From Eledone cirrhosa (lineage: Eukaryota; Mollusca; Cephalopoda; Octopoda; Eledonidae): a DNA stretch of 64,000 bases. Under the pieces are notes generated by a model. It was not told the DNA's origin. It did not search any database and worked only from the letters and a program-made list of their open reading frames with translations. Made by a program: the position numbers and the translations under genes. Of the stretch, positions 35,810 to 47,309 are shown piece after piece. The stretch spans positions 114,561,439 through 114,625,438 of the forward strand of contig OZ024742.1 of NCBI GenBank assembly GCA_964016885.1. Reading direction: 5' to 3'. Position 1 is the first letter of the stretch. The number at the start of each line of letters is the position of its first letter.

Positions 35810-38800
35810 CAACATTGGCCGTATTAAGAGAAGGAAGTTTAAATATTAGAGGCCTTGTATCATCCTGGAAGTAGGGTGACCTGCTCAACGACCTCAATTC
35901 TCTAGAAATGGATGTAATTGACATCAGCGTTACCACGATTTCCGACACGCGCGCACTAGCCTCATTTACAACGACTATCAGATTTTCGTATCTGTTAGTC
36001 GGCTTGGAATGAGAGGTGGAGTGGCATTGTTGTTTTGGAAATGCCTGGATCTCGATGTAAGATCTTTCGGGACCCGGGTGGTAAGTTGGTGGTCCTGTAC
36101 GTAAACAATAACGAAGGTGGTGCCTTTAGACAGGTGGCCGTCTACGCCCCTACTGGGGCAGGACGGCCGGACTTATTAAGACGGCTGGAAGCCTTTCTGA
36201 GTACGTCTCGCCCTTTACTGTTAGCGAAGGACTGGAACGGCTTCTTAGACGCACACTGTGACTGTGTGGGAGTATCCGATAGCAGCGGAGGGGTGAAAAA
36301 GCATGAAGTACCTGATCAACCAGTTCCAACTGTCTGACATGTACCCACTAGATTCCCCTAATGCGCCAGTGTGGACCTAGACCAACCGCATAGGGTCATA
36401 TAGATCGTATATAGACAGTATATTATTTAGGAAAATAGGCAGAAATAGACAGAAAAATGTCCAAGTTTTAAAACGGTTGCCTATTTAGATCACAAGTTTT
36501 TTTATCTGTATGGTCCGCCTAGATAGGAGGCGTAGGTTAGGACCTGGTTACTGGAAGCCGGAGATGTCATTTCCGGGAGGTAAGGTTTACAGGGAACATG
36601 TCAACAATTTATTTAAGAAAGATAAATGGTGGGAGGCCCCTCACAAGAGAGATTAGAGTAATGTCAATCAACTTTAGCAAAGAAGTAGCGTTAGAGAAAA
36701 ATGAAAAGGAGCTAACGTGCAAGTGTCGAGAATGGCATTAGATCATTTCTTCAATGAGAAACATGGAGGTTGCATCATCAGAGCTAAGGCGCGTTTTCTG
36801 AGAAACGAGGGAACCAAAGCGGTTCAATTGGCCTTCGTGACAGGTGCGCAGCTTGGTAATAAAACCACGATTCGAGAGGGACACGAGCTGAGAGTATCCA
36901 AGCGGATGGCCTTTCGCCAACATTTTTTTCGGTTGTTCGAGGGATGTGTCAGGTCAGAGACGGTGGCGGACTCCAATCCCTACCACGCTGGTTTGCCTCA
37001 ACTCGCGACGGCCAACGCTATGCGCCGTGAAAGACCGATATCTTCAGCCGATATTCAGGATGCCCTTGTTGGCTGCATGAGGCGCATGTCACCCGGTTTG
37101 GATGTCCTCCGATCTCCTCGAGGCGCTCTGCTACAATTGACAGCAAAACGGGAGTATTACCAGTTCTTTGAGCAGGTACGTAGTGATGCTGATAAGAAAT
37201 GACGAGAACAAGAGAGACACATTAGACAATGTCAGGCCCATAACTCCGCTAAACACAGAGTTTAAGATTTTGGCCAGGGTGTTAGTGAAGAGGTTGGCCC
37301 TTGTCCTCGAGTATTTGGTTGGGGATGTGCAAACTTGCGCAATCCCAACCAGGTCCATATACGACAACCTCCACCCCATTCGATACATCGTAGAGAGGTG
37401 GGGCTCTGATCAATTTAGATCAATGGAAAGCATTCGATAAGGTAGTCATCGGTACCTGGAGGCTGTCCTCAAGGCGGCTAGCATCGGCCCCATCTTCAGA
37501 AGCTGGATCGCTGCAATGCACAGCAGCACATGCTCGGCGGTCAAAGTTACTGGTCACCTCTCGGAACAGTTTCAGATCTCCCGATCGGTTTATTAAGGGT
37601 GCCCTAGCTCCTCAATTCTGTACGTATTGACTCTCGAGCCTTTACTGTGGAAGCTGGAGCTGTTGCAGGGCATCCCGCTTGAAACGCGACGCGAAAAGGC
37701 TCTCTGTCGGATTATGCGGACAACATCTCCGTGATGGTGTCGGATACCTCAGGAATTGAGGTGGTCGGCAACTTAATGGAGGAATATGAAATGTTGACGG
37801 GAGCAAAACTTAACCCGAAAAAGTCGGTGGGCTTGCAACTCGGCACCTGGAGAAGCAAGTCCATGCCGTCCAACAGCGTCATTAGGCGCTGGACGGACGG
37901 ACCGTTAAAGTTGCTCGGGATTTGGTTCAGACCAGACCTCCAGGTGGATAAGGATTGGAACCAGGTGACGGGCAGGGTAGCCAGTCTCACCCAGATATGG
38001 GCTGCGAGGAAGCTATCACTGAAAGGTCGGGTGGAGGTAACGAACGCGTACCTCGTGTCCGTCATGTACTACCACCTGACTGTCGCCCTTGCCCAAATTC
38101 GAGCCTCGCCACCTTGGAACAGCTCCTCTTCAAATTTTTGTGGAGGGTCAGGTTCCGTTGGTGAGGCGGTCCATCTGCTGCCAGCAACCTCTACGTGGAC
38201 GGCTGGGCATACCGTGGGTAATCATGCGCAAACACGCACTTAGGCTGCGGCATCTCCAGATATTCTGCCTCAACGGTGAATAGGTGTGGTTGCCGTTTGT
38301 CAGACGGGCCTTTCTCCAGCTCGTCTCTTTGACAGACCTGCAGTCCTGGGTCAAGAAGAGACCGAAACTGGGAGACTGTCATCTGGAATGTTTCCATGCA
38401 CACACTGCCCTCTACCAGCCGGGAAATGCGGTCAGTGGAACTTCCACTCTCGTGTTCTATTGAGGATTAGTGGTGGGAAGTGCGACGACGCACTCGGAGA
38501 TACTCTGGGCGTCGACGATGTCGAACTAAGCAGTCTGTTCCGGAGGTCTTTCGAGCTGGGGACGATCGATAATTTCCAAAATTCCCTCGCTTGGCAGTGC
38601 TACCGGGTGGCATCGCCGATTCGAGATAAACTCTACATGCACAGAGGTGCTGTCAGACAGACCTGCCTGAGATGCGCGCAGAGCGACGAAACAGTTCTGC
38701 ACGCACTCGTCCAGTGTCCGTGCATTACTGACTTGTGGAGTTATGTCGAACAGCTTTAGTTGCGTGTAAAACGGATCCTGTTTACGGCCGAGTCCATAGT

Positions 38801-39062
38801 GAAGTTCGACCCGCCTCCTTCTTTTGTCCTCCTCTGTGTGGTTGCACTAGCGAAAGAGGTTGTATGGTTGACAAGGTTCAAAGGACTGAAGACATACACT
38901 TTTTTCTTTGGCCAATCCCTCATCAACTTTTTCAAGTTTCACTTGGAAAGGAAGGTGAGGGTGGAGAGAGAAGTGCTGCCGCCCAGAACATTTTCTGAAA
39001 GGTGGCTGAATGGGGCGAGAATGGCCCGTGTGAGTGGGCCTACTCTAATCATACGCTTGTAA
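35810..39062 (+). pseudogene. LINE copy 4 ORF2, broken
   Basis: LREGSLNIRGLVSSW starts the endonuclease. VAVYAPTGAGRPDLLRRLEA and DWNGFLDAHCDCVG follow (36135-36270). RT fingers: RRMSPGLDVL (37080). The motif A region is frameshifted near 37400-37450. The YxDD position reads DYADNISVMV (about 37710), again with Asn for the second Asp. The thumb is well kept (VGLQLGTWRSKSMPSNS, LLGIWFRPDLQVDKDW). C-terminal LAWQCYRVASPIRDKLYMHR and CLRCAQSDETVLHALVQCP end at 39062 after frameshifts. Confidence 0.8.
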
Positions 39063-39333
39063 GTGAGTGAATTTGAGAAGGAGAGGGGTGCCCTTCCCGG
39101 GTGCTCTCGAAGCGTCGGGTCGTTAAGGATTGGTGGGGTATCTGAGTGAACCCTGGGTGGTCATCCACCCCTATTGGGGATTTTTTCTCGTTGTATTTTC
39201 TTGTTACTTTGTTATTGTCATTTATACTGTTTACACGTTGTATATGTATATGTAAACCCCAACTGTCCCACTCTTTTGTATTGTCCGCTATATGTCGGCC
39301 CCTCTTTCCAATAAATGAAATCATTATTATTAT

Positions 39334-39527
39334 GGGTGGTGTATTGGCAGTATCGGTATAGGATCGTACGCCATGCTTTCCAGTATAGTTACGTCCCTTT
39401 ACGGTCTGACTTCACCCCCCCCCCCCTGCGAGGTTAACTTGCCTTTCATCCTTACCGGGTCGATACAATAAAGTACCAGTAATGCACTGAGATAATGGCT
39501 GGCCTTGTGCAAAAAAGTAGAAACATT
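39334..39527 (+). mobile_element. tRNA-derived SINE in LINE tail (first of a tandem pair)
   Basis: Starts GGTGGTGTATTGGCAGTATC (A-box side) at the (ATT)n end of LINE copy 4, and continues through CGAGGTTAACTTGCCTTTCA and ACAATAAAGTACCAGTAATG to AAGTAGAAACA and a short (ATT)n. A C-run interrupts the B-box region. Confidence 0.85.
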
Positions 39528-39535
39528 TATTATTA

Positions 39536-39742
39536 TGGGTGGTGGATTAGCAGTATCGATAGAGAGTTGGACACCATGCTTTGCAGCATAGAGTTACGGT
39601 CCTTTATGGTTTGAATTGAAATCCCGGCGAGGTTAACTTTGCTTTTCATGCTTACGGAGTCGATAAAATAAAGTACCAGTAATGTACTGAGTAATAGCTG
39701 GCCTTTTACCAAAAGTAGAAACAATTATTATTATTATTGAAC
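39536..39742 (+). mobile_element. tRNA-derived SINE (second of the tandem pair)
   Basis: Starts GGTGGATTAGCAGTATCGAT directly in the (ATT)n tail of the preceding SINE. It includes TTTGAATTGAAATCCCGGCG (B box) and ends AAAAGTAGAAACA plus (ATT)n. Head-to-tail with the previous copy, showing the same (ATT)n junction pattern as the LINEs. Confidence 0.85.
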
Positions 39743-40905
39743 TGCCTTGTTCTGGCACTAATGCACTTTTGAAATTCTGTATAGTTGTTTGACAATTATC
39801 ATACAAGTGTCAGTAAATATATGATTCCCTGAAATCGCGACTGAAACGCCCTTTCCAAAACGGAACGTATCATTATTTTCGATAATATAAAATTTAGTGA
39901 GTTATTTAGTCACAACACAGATGCGTCCGAAGTTTTAGTAGTTATTTATGAAGCTAGTAGTAATTGTAGCATGTACGACCTCAGCAAATACGAATATCAC
40001 ATTCAGTAACCCTAAAACAAGGACAACAGATAAACAGTGACAAGAGCATTAAAAACAAATCAAATAGCAACACAATACGAAGAACAACAACAAAAACAAC
40101 ATCAACAAAAACCTCAAAACTATTTTCAAATTTCACGGAGGAGAACTATTTCCTGCTATTGCCTCTCAGCGAGCCAACAAACTCATCCAAAGAGAAAAAG
40201 AAAAGAAAAAGAAAATCTCTCGGCTTCGCTCTCAAACAAAGGATGAAAGTCTAAAGCCACGAGGCAAATAATACCAAGATTTCCATCAACATCATTATCA
40301 TCAGAACCACCATTATCATCAGCAATACAAATACCAACAACTTCCCAAATATAAGGAAACCGATATATACAAAAACTTTAAATACAAAGCCAACAAAAAG
40401 AAACAAACCGCATGAATTATACGGATGTGAACTCAAACAAGAAATAATTGTTTCTACTTTAGGCACAAGGCCAGCATTTACCCAGTGCATTACTGGTACT
40501 TTATTTTATCGACCCCGTAAGGATGAAAGGCAAAGTCAACCTCGGCGGGATTCAAACAAGAAATAATGTATTACATAAAGCTCACCAACGCCACAGGAAT
40601 ATGACACTACCCACATATATACAAATACAAATCCAACTACAAACACACTAAAATATTCAAAAGACAATCCTTCATTAACGTGATTTGGGTAAGTGATCCT
40701 TTGAACTTTTTCCTCCACTTTTTTCGCATGGCCTCGTTCAGGATATGCTGTATAGATGCACGTGGCATGGTAACTGTTTGAAGCTGGGCTTCTAGCTCAA
40801 CGACCTCTTGTCACTGAAAATAGGTGTGGTTGTTTTCAAAGAGACCAGAGTTCAAGAGACATGACACTTCGCATTCATTTCCCGAAGATACGCCGTACAA
40901 TATAT
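39743..40905 (+). mobile_element. LINE copy 5, 3'-truncated (5' end, ORF1 region, start of ORF2)
   Basis: After the SINE tail, a CAA-rich ORF1-like stretch (40020-40450) leads to ATGGCCTCGTTCAGGATATG (about 40729). In frame this reads MASFRICCIDARG, homologous to the ORF2 start MAVPLRIGIINARG, followed by AGCTCAACGACCTCTTGTCA as in the other copies. It breaks off near 40905 at a short TA run. The exact 5' limit is not certain. Confidence 0.6.
40449..40551 (-). mobile_element. 5'-truncated SINE inserted in LINE copy 5
   Basis: Reverse orientation, TGTTTCTACTTTAGGCACAA to AACCTCGGCGGGAT, cut within the B box. It is flanked by an exact 16-bp target-site duplication TCAAACAAGAAATAAT at 40433-40448 and 40552-40567. 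The insertion is therefore younger than LINE copy 5. Confidence 0.85.
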
Positions 40906-41349
40906 ATATAGAGATGAAATTAAAACATGGTTAAAAAGTTCCATATATTTTATTATGCGCATTTCGAAAACAACATCATCGTGGGAAAAAAAAATTGTGT
41001 ACTCATCATATTAAATAAGGTAACATGACGTGAGGCCTAAAGACAATTGTGAACAAGAAAGTGTCCAGTCTACATATGACAAAAAATATGAGAGAAGAGA
41101 AAAAATAGGAAAAATGAAGAAAAGGAAAGAAGAAGGAAAAAGGAAAAAGAAATAGAATAGAGGTAAACAGAAAGAAAGGAGAAGAGAGAAAGAGAAAGAG
41201 AAAGAGAGAGAGAGAGAGAGAGAGACTTTTGATCGGGAACGCTGTCAAAAATGAAAACAGCTCTAAATAAAGGGTAAAAATATAAATAAATAAATTGATG
41301 AGGTGTATGTGCTTATCTTACAAATATTAGAGATCTAGAATATAGAAAC

Positions 41350-41352
<3 letters not shown>
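40906..41352. other. GA-rich sequence and PLE-like terminal motif, no gene
   Basis: TTTCGAAAACAACATCATCG at about 40963 reads on the minus strand as a degenerate CTGATGA...GAAA order. An (AG)n tract lies at 41188-41224. No coding sequence is recognised. Confidence 0.4.

Positions 41353-41428
<76 letters not shown>
41353..41428. repeat. (AT)n microsatellite at outer end of PLE A1
   Basis: About 76 bp of AT directly beyond the terminus of PLE copy A1. The mirror position in copy A2 (48423 onward) also has (AT)n. Confidence 0.95.
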
Positions 41429-41431
<3 letters not shown>

Positions 41432-41456
41432 TGTCATAAACAACATAAGGCAATTA

Positions 41457-41516
41457 TTCCATGTACCAGTGGTTTCTTAAAAGCAAAACGTTTTGCTTTC
41501 AATCATCAGAATGAAA
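41457..41516 (-). ncRNA. Hammerhead ribozyme, outer, PLE A1
   Basis: Minus strand: TTTCATT (41516-41510), CTGATGA (41509-41503), an 11-bp stem II (TTGAAAGCAAA with its complement), GAAA (41476-41473), stem III CC/GG with ACT loop, cleavage triplet GTA (41466-41464), and return strand CATGGAA. Stem I has 6 pairs with one C-T mismatch next to the cleavage site. All core bases are canonical. Type I layout with a tiny stem III is known from PLE hammerheads. Confidence 0.8.
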
Positions 41517-41599
41517 AACTTCTGGTCTGTTTATTGAATTTTGATTTTAAAAACAAATAATGCAATCTATATGAAAGTGAGGCTGGAGAAGGAAGAAGG

Positions 41600-42401
<802 letters not shown>

Positions 42402-42510
42402 GTGTGTGTGTGTGTAAAACTCAATCTTAGATAATTCATATGAACCTTATAAACTCGAAATTATACATATACATATGTATAGTAATGTAATAAACAACAT
42501 AAGGCAATTA

Positions 42511-42571
42511 TTCCATTCACCAATGGTTTCTTAAAAGCAAAAAATGTTTGCCTTCAATCATCAGAATGAAA
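42511..42571 (-). ncRNA. Hammerhead motif, inner, PLE A1, probably inactive
   Basis: Same fold as the outer copy: CTGATGA (42564-42558), long stem II, GAAA (42530-42527), stem III CC/GG, stem I AATGGAA/TTTCATT intact. The cleavage triplet is GTG instead of GTA, and G at position 17 is not tolerated in hammerheads. Confidence 0.75.
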
Positions 42572-42829
42572 AAAACCTGGTCTATATATATCTATATATC
42601 CACACACATATACATATATATATATATACACATACATACACATACATTTTGGTTTGTGAAGGGCAAGGCAAGTAAAATATATGGGGGGAAGGAGGGGAGA
42701 AAAATGACATAGGAAAAGGTGAAATATAATGGGAGATAAGGGAGAAAAAGAATACAAGAGTACAGAACGTGGATTCAGCAGGTAAAAAAACCGTAGTAGA
42801 AGTAAAGAGCAGAGAGGGACTTCAAGGCG

Positions 42830-43489
42830 GTTGAGTTATCATAGGGATGTCAATCCAGTTATATATCAGATGTGGTTTCAGATGAGGACAACATCTGAAG
42901 ATCTCGGTCTTTGAGTTTAGGCAAGCAGAAGCGGCTCTCAAGTTTAGCAAAATCCTATATTTTTCTGTGGTACACAAAGAACAATTCTTTGTGCCCCTTT
43001 GGTACTCCCTCGATTGGTCTAAGATAGACCAATCGATAGAGTACGGGATGTTACTATCCTTGAATTCCCACACCTTACTTGCGAGGGCCGTTGTTGTTCG
43101 TTATCGAAGTGCTTAAAAGAAGCCACATGTGAGTAAAATCTGGTTTGAAACCTGTCCTGGATCATGCCGACATATCGCTCACTCCTGGCTTGCTGGTTGT
43201 TGATTAACGGTGTTATCTTAGCCTCATAAACAACAGATTTGGTGTTACATTTAGCTTTCAATGGGCATTCATCCGGCTTCCTGCAACTGCATCCTGGATT
43301 TGTTCTCGTATGATTTGAACTAGTGATCTTGGACTTCATATATGGGCAACAAGAGTAACTGATCTTAACTACGTTCCTATTAAATATCTTATGATATCTA
43401 TGATTAGGAGGAACATGTTTGTCTAAGAGTTCAAGGAATTTCCTTCCTACTTTAGTTTTGACAGTTAGAGAGAAGGGGGGATGAACCAA
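42830..43489 (-). pseudogene. PLE A1 GIY-YIG endonuclease domain
   Basis: From about 43489 leftward: TVKTKVGRKFLELLDKHVPP, VVKISYSCCPYMKSKI, then a Cys motif CSCRKPDECPLKAKC. The nuclease core is SVVYEAKI (GIY position), YVGM (YIG position) and RFQTRFYSH (conserved Arg). A frameshift at about 43080 separates WEFKDSNIPYSIDWS and the Cys-rich end (NCSLCTTEKYRILL, RCCPHLK) in another frame (to 42830). In PLEs this domain follows RT and nicks target DNA. Copy A2 has the same domain open at 46119-46637. Confidence 0.8.
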
Positions 43490-44934
43490 ATAATTTTCCT
43501 TCTCTTGTTATTGTGGTTAGTTTTAGGGAGGGGGGAGTAGGTAAATGAAAAAATGTTTCTGTAAAACCGCTGTTCTTAAGGGCTTTATTATAATAAGGGA
43601 CGGCTTTATTAAAAATGTCTATAGACGAAGATAAGGTAGAAATCTTACGGCTAATGTTGGGAATAAGATTATTTAAAACTATAAGGGTATGGCAAGACAC
43701 TTTGTGTATATACCTAAGATTTTCATTAGATTTATGATAAGTTTTAAAAGAGGCGGTAAGTAGATTAAGATTAATATCAAGAAAGTTAGCATTGGTAAGG
43801 TTCGTATCTATAGTGATTTTAAGGTTAAGATTAGCAAAAGTATTGATTAAATCTTTACGGAATTTATCAAGGTTATGGCCGTTGGTGGTATGAGAAACTG
43901 CCAATCCGTCATCACGGTATAAACCGATATTATGGGAAGGAAATTTCTCTTTGAGGGTGTGGAGAAGGAATAATCCTACTAAGTCACACACATCCGCACT
44001 GTCATATGAACCCATTGCAACATCAAAAGAGTTTTCAGAGTTTGACTTTTTAACCCAAATATTTTCATTAGTAAAGAGTAAAGTTTTTCTAACATGAAAG
44101 ATAATGTCTTCTTCTAATTTAGAAATATTAATGAAGGGTCTTGCAAAATCTAAGGCATTAGTTAATAAGGAAACAGTAATAGAGGGGTAAAAATCAACAA
44201 TATCAAATTGGGTAAATCTACACTTATTTTTAACTTGTATATTATTAAACCAAGAAATAACAGAGGAAGTATTTAGCCACTGCGATAGGTCAGTGTTAGT
44301 TCTAATTTGGAGAATTATTTTTCTTAAGATTTTTTTACTTGCAAGGCTAACTTCGGATTTAGCCGGTTTAATCAGTCTACAACTAGGTCGATCAGTAAAG
44401 TCCAATTTATTGTCTTTAAGGGTAATATATACTTTACGCTTAGCTAGGCTTTCAATCCGGTTGTCTATTTTTAAAGAACTTGCTAGTTCTTTAGCTTCTT
44501 TATTGTAGGTATTATTATTAGTTAATTGATATATGTTGGTGATACTATTAGTTCAAAGTTGGTTATACAAAGTACTATTAACTTCAAATAGATTTTTAGT
44601 TTTATCAGAAAGAACAAAGGTGTTTGTAGAATTTCTAAAATTAGAAATATCGTTAGACAGTTTAGTTTGAAAGTTAACGAAATTTTATATCACTAATTAG
44701 ATTAACAAGGTGTAATTCGGAGTTGGCCATGTCTTTAATTCTAGGTGGATTTTTACGGGATTTTATGTCAAAACAATCATTAGTATCAGCACGGAATTGT
44801 CCATCGTAAACCATTGCCTTCCATCTCATTCTTTTAATGACTTGTTCGATTTTATCTATAAGCATTTTGGTATAAGTTGTGTTGGAAGGAATAGGTATAT
44901 TTTTGATTGAATAATCCAATTCATAAAGGGCCAT
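43452..44934 (-). pseudogene. PLE A1 reverse transcriptase
   Basis: The N-terminal piece at 44934-44674 starts MALYELDYSIKNIPIPSNTT. A frameshift and a stop lie between 44674 and 44405. The main open frame, 44405-43452, gives ITLK..., RPSCRLIKPAKSEVSLASKK, the palm motif QFDIVDFYPSITVSLLTNAL, MGSYDSADVCDLVGLFLL, the active site GLYRDDGLAVSHT, and NANFLDINLNLLTASF. The YRDD motif keeps both Asp residues. The reading continues by frameshift into the GIY-YIG domain. Clade within PLEs not assigned. Confidence 0.85.
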
Positions 44935-45136
44935 GGTGTATGTTGGTTAAATTCCTGAAAACTGTAGAGTGCTCAACTAATCAGGCTGGAAAGTGCCAGT
45001 CGTATATGTAATATAGAATATGCTTCAATCAATCCCGGTTGGAGCTGTATAAATGAAGTAATTCCGTCGGAAAAGCCCAGGAAAAAAGAGTGCTCAATGT
45101 AGGTAACATAGCTTAATAGTTATGTAATAAAAATCT

Positions 45137-45940
45137 TAAGAAAAATAATTCTCCAAATTAGAACTAACACTGACCTATCACAGTGGCCAAATACTTCCTC
45201 TGTTATTTCTTGGTTTAAAGTAAAAATAAGTGTAGATTTACAAAGTAAAAATAAGTGTAGATTTACCCAATTTGATAGTGTTGATTTTTACCCCTCTATT
45301 ACTGTTTCCTTATTAACTAATGCCTTAGATTTTGCAAGACCCTTCATTAATATTTCTGAATTAGAAGAAGACATTATCTTTCATGTTAGAACAACTTTAC
45401 TCTTTACTAATGAAAATATTGGGTTAAAAAGTCAAACACTGAAAACTCTTTTGATATTGCAATGGGTTCATATGACAGTGCGGATGTGTGTGACTTAGTA
45501 GGATTATTCCTTCTCCACACCCTCAAAGAGAAATTTCCTTCCCATAATATCGGTTTATACCGTGATGACGGATTGGCAGTTTCTCATACCACCGACGGCC
45601 ATAACCTTGATAATTTCCGTAAAGATTTAATCAATACTTTTGCTAAAATCACTATAGAACCTTAAAATCACTATAGAACCTTACCAATGCTTACCAATGC
45701 TAACTTTCTTGATATTAATCTTGATCTACTTACCGCCTCTTTTAAACCTTATCATAAACCTAATGAAAATCTTATGTATATACACAAAGAGTCTTGCCAT
45801 CCCCCTATAGTTTTTAATAATCTTATTCCCAACATTAACCGTATGATTTCTACCTTATCTTCGTCTATAATAGAGCCCTTAAGAACAGCGGTGTTACAGA
45901 AATGTTGTTTTATTTACTTACCGCCCCCCCCCCTAAACTA
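45137..45940 (+). pseudogene. PLE A2 reverse transcriptase fragment
   Basis: Starts inside RT (RKIILQIRTNTDLSQW), has a 17-bp-scale local duplication at 45222-45260 (AAAGTAAAAATAAGTGTAGA), then MGSYDSADVCDLVGLFLL (45462) and GLYRDDGLAVSHT. A second short duplication (AATCACTATAGAACCTTA) at 45645-45680 shifts the frame. NANFLDINLDLLTASFKPYH follows. N-terminal third absent. Confidence 0.85.
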
Positions 45941-45959
45941 ACCACAATAACAGGAAAGG

Positions 45960-46637
45960 GAAAATGATTTGGTTCACACCCCCTTCTCTCTAACTGTCAA
46001 AACTAATGTAGGAAGGAAATTCCTTGAACACTTAGACAAACATTTTCCTCCTAATCATAGATAATATAAAATATTTAATAGGAACGTAGTTAAGATCAGT
46101 TACTCTTGTTGCCCATCTATGAAGTCCAAGATTACTAGTTCAAATCATACGAGAACAAATCCAGGATGCAGTTGCAGGAAGCCGGATGAATGCCCATTGC
46201 TGGGTAAATGTAACACCAAATCTGGTGTTTATGAGGCTAAAATAACACAGTTAATCAACAACCAGCCAGCCAGGAGTGAGCGATATGTCGGCATGACCCA
46301 GGACAGGTTTCAAACCAGGTTTTACTCACATGTCGCTTCTTTTAAGCACTCCGATAAACGAACAACAACGGCCCTCGCAAGTAAGGTGTGGGAATTCAAG
46401 GATAGTAACATCCCGTACTCTATCGATTGGTCTATCATAGACCATTCGAGAGAGTACCAAAGAGGCACAAAGAATTGTTCTTTGTGTACCACAGAAAAAT
46501 ATAGGATTTTGCTAATCTTGAGAGCCACTTCTGCTTGCCTAAACTCAAAGACCGAGATCTTCAGATGTTGTCCTCATCTGAAAGGACATCTGATCTGTAA
46601 CTGGATTGACATCCCTATGATAACTCAATCGCCTTGA
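45960..46637 (+). CDS. PLE A2 GIY-YIG endonuclease domain (open from 46119)
   Basis: After a stop at about 46064, an open frame at 46119-46637 (172 codons) holds the Cys motif CSCRKPDECPLLGKC, the GIY position GVYEAKITQL, the YIG position RYVGMTQDRFQTRFYSH with the conserved Arg, WEFKDSNIPYSIDWS with a candidate catalytic Glu, and a Cys-rich tail NCSLCTTEKYRI and CCPHLKGHLIC. It ends in TGA at 46635. This is among the best-preserved protein domains in the window. It has lost its own RT frame, so it is a remnant rather than a gene expected to be expressed. Confidence 0.7.
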
Positions 46638-46841
46638 ACTCCTTCTCTGCTCTTTACTTCTACTACGTTTTTTTACCTGCTGAATCCACGTTCTGTACTC
46701 TTGTATTATTTTTCTCCCTTATCTCCCATTATATTTCACCTTTTCCTATGTCATTTTCCCCCCTCCCCCCCATATATTTGTTTGTTGCATTACCCTTCAC
46801 ATACCAAAATGTATGTGTATGTATGTGTATGTGTATATATA

Positions 46842-46852
<11 letters not shown>

Positions 46853-46896
<44 letters not shown>

Positions 46897-47070
46897 GTTA
46901 TTCCGGGTTGAATCGGAGGTAACCACACATATATATATATATATTTATTAAAATAACAGATTAAAGTTTAAGCAAAGAATCGCTGCTTACACACTTAACG
47001 GGATCTTCTTATTGACCCCTCTTTGGATTTTAGTCTTCAATTTTATTATTATTACTATTATTATTATTAT

Positions 47071-47131
<61 letters not shown>
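46853..47131. repeat. (AT)n microsatellites and short (ATT)n
   Basis: (AT)n at 46853-46895 and 47076-47131, with ATT-like repeats at 47040-47075, inside the A2 3' region. Confidence 0.9.
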
Positions 47132-47133
<2 letters not shown>

Positions 47134-47150
47134 TAGATAGACCAGGTTTT

Positions 47151-47211
47151 CTTCATTCCGATGATTGAAGGCAAACATTATTTTCTTTTAAGAAACCACT
47201 GGTGAATGGAA
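47151..47211 (+). ncRNA. Degenerate inner hammerhead, PLE A2
   Basis: CCGATGA (47158-47164) replaces CTGATGA. Stem II is weakened, GAAA is kept (47192-47195), and the cleavage triplet is GTG (47202-47204). Two changes predict no activity. Confidence 0.65.
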
Positions 47212-47309
47212 TAATTGCATTATGTTGTTATTTACATTACTATATATATGTATACGTATATTTTGTAGTTATATAAGGTTCATACGAATTTTCTAAGATT
47301 GAGTTTTAC

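Larger units (their letters stand above)
33736..39333 (+). mobile_element. LINE copy 4, full-length, more diverged subfamily
   Basis: Begins at the (ATT)n tail of copy 3 with TGGTCTGAACGGACGTC, similar to the start of copy 1 (CGAATGGACGT). It ends CCAATAAATGAAATCATTAT at about 39333, where a SINE begins. ORF1 and ORF2 are both present and broken. Its proteins differ more from copies 1-3 than those do from each other. Confidence 0.85.
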
